From assembly GCA_964596775.1 (NCBI GenBank), contig CAZQVN010000037.1, forward strand, positions 1 to 35,261: a stretch of 35,261 nt of DNA. The letters are read 5' to 3'. The position numbers were made by a program, and so were the translations under genes. The notes beneath the pieces are model-generated. The model had not been told where the DNA came from, made no database searches, and was given only the letters and a program-made list of their open reading frames with translations. This DNA is from CAZQVN01 sp964596775. Lineage in GTDB: Bacteria; Eisenbacteria; RBG-16-71-46; JABDJR01; JAWXBZ01. Of this stretch, positions 30,226 to 35,261 are shown one piece after another; within the stretch, counting starts at the first letter, position 1; every line of letters begins with the position of its first letter.

Positions 30226-30986
30226 ATGGTGACCCCCCGCGCCGGGCTCCCGCCTGTCGACGCCCGCACGGCCATCATCCTCTGCGGCGGGCGATCAAAG
30301 CGCTTCGGCGCCGACAAGGCGCTGGCGGTTCATGACGGCGTGACGTTCCTCGACCGGACGATCGCCGTGGCGCGGGCGGTGGCGTCCGAGGTGATCCTTG
30401 CGACCGGCTCGGAGCGGCGCTACGCGGAGTCCGGTCTGCCGGTCGTCCTCGATGCGGTTCCGGACGGCGGGCCGCTGGCGGGGATCGCCGCCGGCCTGGA
30501 GCGGGCGACCACCGGGTTCTTCGTCGTGATCGCCGTGGACCTGCCGTTCGTGACGGAAGCGGCCGTGGCGGAACTGTTTGCGGCGCTCGCCGACAGCGAG
30601 TATGTCCTGCCGCGGACCGACCGGGGGCTCGAGCCGTTGTTCAGCGCCGGGCGGACGGAACCGTGCCGGGCGGCGGCACGGCGGCTCCTGGCTTCCGGNN
30701 NNNNNNNNNNNNNNNNNNNNNNNNNNNNNNNNNNNNNNNNNNNNNNNNNNNNNNNNNNNNNNNNNNNNNNNNNNNNNNNNNNNNNNNNNNNNNNNNNNGC
30801 GCCGGGCGGACGGAACCGTGCCGGGCGGCGGCACGGCGGCTCCTGGCTTCCGGTGAGGCGGCGGCGCACCGGCTGGCGGAAGGCGTGGTCACGGCGTTCC
30901 TGGACGTGACACCGGCGGGCCATCCCGCCGTGCGGGCGGCGCTCCGGAACGTCAACCGGCCGGGGGATCTGGACCGCGGCATGTAG
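30226..30986 (+). CDS. mobA: Molybdenum cofactor guanylyltransferase MobA, split by an assembly gap
   Basis: The first part reads AIILCGGRSKRFGADKAL, the GTP-binding signature of MobA, then PDGGPLAGIAAGLE and VIAVDLPFVTEAAV, which contains the DLP metal site. At 30699 the frame runs into 100 N and resumes after 30798 in another frame. A 55-base sequence is present identically on both sides of the gap. Removing one copy plus the N (155 bases) joins the frames with no mismatch and ends at TAG 30986. The corrected protein is 201 residues, normal for MobA. It adds GMP to Mo-molybdopterin to make the guanine dinucleotide cofactor, so a dinucleotide-dependent enzyme is expected somewhere. The gene is intact in the organism; only the assembly is broken. 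ATG 30226 starts eleven or so residues before the fold; GTG 30229 is an alternative. Confidence 0.88.
30644..30698 (+). repeat. 55-base contig-end repeat, left copy
   Basis: This is an exact 55-base match to 30799-30853, directly abutting the N run. It is an assembly overlap rather than a biological repeat: it codes for the same MobA residues (AGRTEPCRAAARRLLAS) and collapses cleanly. A 55-base length equals a common de Bruijn k-mer size. Confidence 0.93.
30699..30798. other. Scaffold gap of exactly 100 N
   Basis: A run of 100 N, the default filler for a gap of unknown size. Both flanks carry the same 55 bases, so the true gap length is most likely minus 55: the contigs overlap and no sequence is missing. 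Confidence 0.97.
30799..30853 (+). repeat. 55-base contig-end repeat, right copy
   Basis: Second copy of the 55 bases at 30644-30698, starting at the first base after the N run. The mobA frame continues through it to the stop at 30986. Confidence 0.93.
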
Positions 30987-31066
30987 TATCATCCCACCGG
31001 GTCGCCGGGGCCCGCCCCGCATGCCGGCGGCTCGTCGCCGGCCCGGCCCCAACTTCCGGGAGATCC

Positions 31067-35261
<4,195 letters not shown>

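Noticed and set aside
30644..30853. Genuine tandem duplication inside mobA
   Set aside because: The copies exactly abut a 100-N filler, are 55 bases long, and collapse to a perfect frame. Assembly overlap explains all of this better than biology.

Overview
The window is GC-rich and gene-dense and comes from an uncultured Gram-negative bacterium. Four predicted secreted proteins end in the same FlgD/Ig-like C-terminal module (VFDxxGRxVRxL...GxYFYR). This is typical of the FCB group and of candidate phyla such as Eisenbacteria, Krumholzibacteriota or Latescibacteria. That placement is an inference from protein style, because there is no rRNA or other phylogenetic marker here. An outer membrane is implied by the two YjbH-like proteins and the CcdA/TlpA pair. 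The 100-N gap at 30699-30798 shows that this is a draft scaffold.

Layout. 1-9163 (minus strand): a secreted-protein block. It holds two paralogous DUF11-type cysteine-rich proteins (one cut by the window start), a secreted repeat protein coupled to a DUF2064/TIGR04282 transferase, and an S8 protease. 9688-12941 (plus): two overlapping genes that look like the C-terminal and N-terminal halves of YjbH in reversed order, then two tandem small exported proteins with an identical symmetric cysteine spacing. 13002-17259: pyruvate kinase (minus) divergent from a GT-C membrane glycosyltransferase (plus), which overlaps tail-to-tail with a cellulose-synthase-like GT2 (minus). 17259-22146 (minus): moaC-mogA-moeA with 4-base overlaps, followed by a second S8 protease whose stop overlaps the GT2 start. 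22420-25505 (plus): ccdA, a TlpA-like lipoprotein, a terminator, a pterin-4a-carbinolamine dehydratase and a sialidase-fold exported protein. 25525-29166 (minus): a three-subunit molybdenum hydroxylase of the xanthine dehydrogenase family. 29232-30986 (plus): a CDF metal exporter and mobA. 31067-end (plus): an Lhr helicase, cut by the window end.

How the genes fit together. Two themes recur. One is the cell surface: exported proteins with a shared C-terminal module, two proteases, YjbH-like parts and three transferases with glycan-type folds. The other is molybdenum cofactor: MoaC, MogA, MoeA and MobA supply cofactor steps next to an enzyme that should need it, with a COG2154 pterin dehydratase between them. 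The items most worth checking are the paired Cys-hairpin proteins, the split and reordered YjbH, the DUF11 paralogue pair, the palindrome pair between the hydroxylase and the metal exporter, and the assembly gap. Collapsing that gap restores mobA exactly. No tRNA, rRNA, CRISPR array or insertion sequence was seen.
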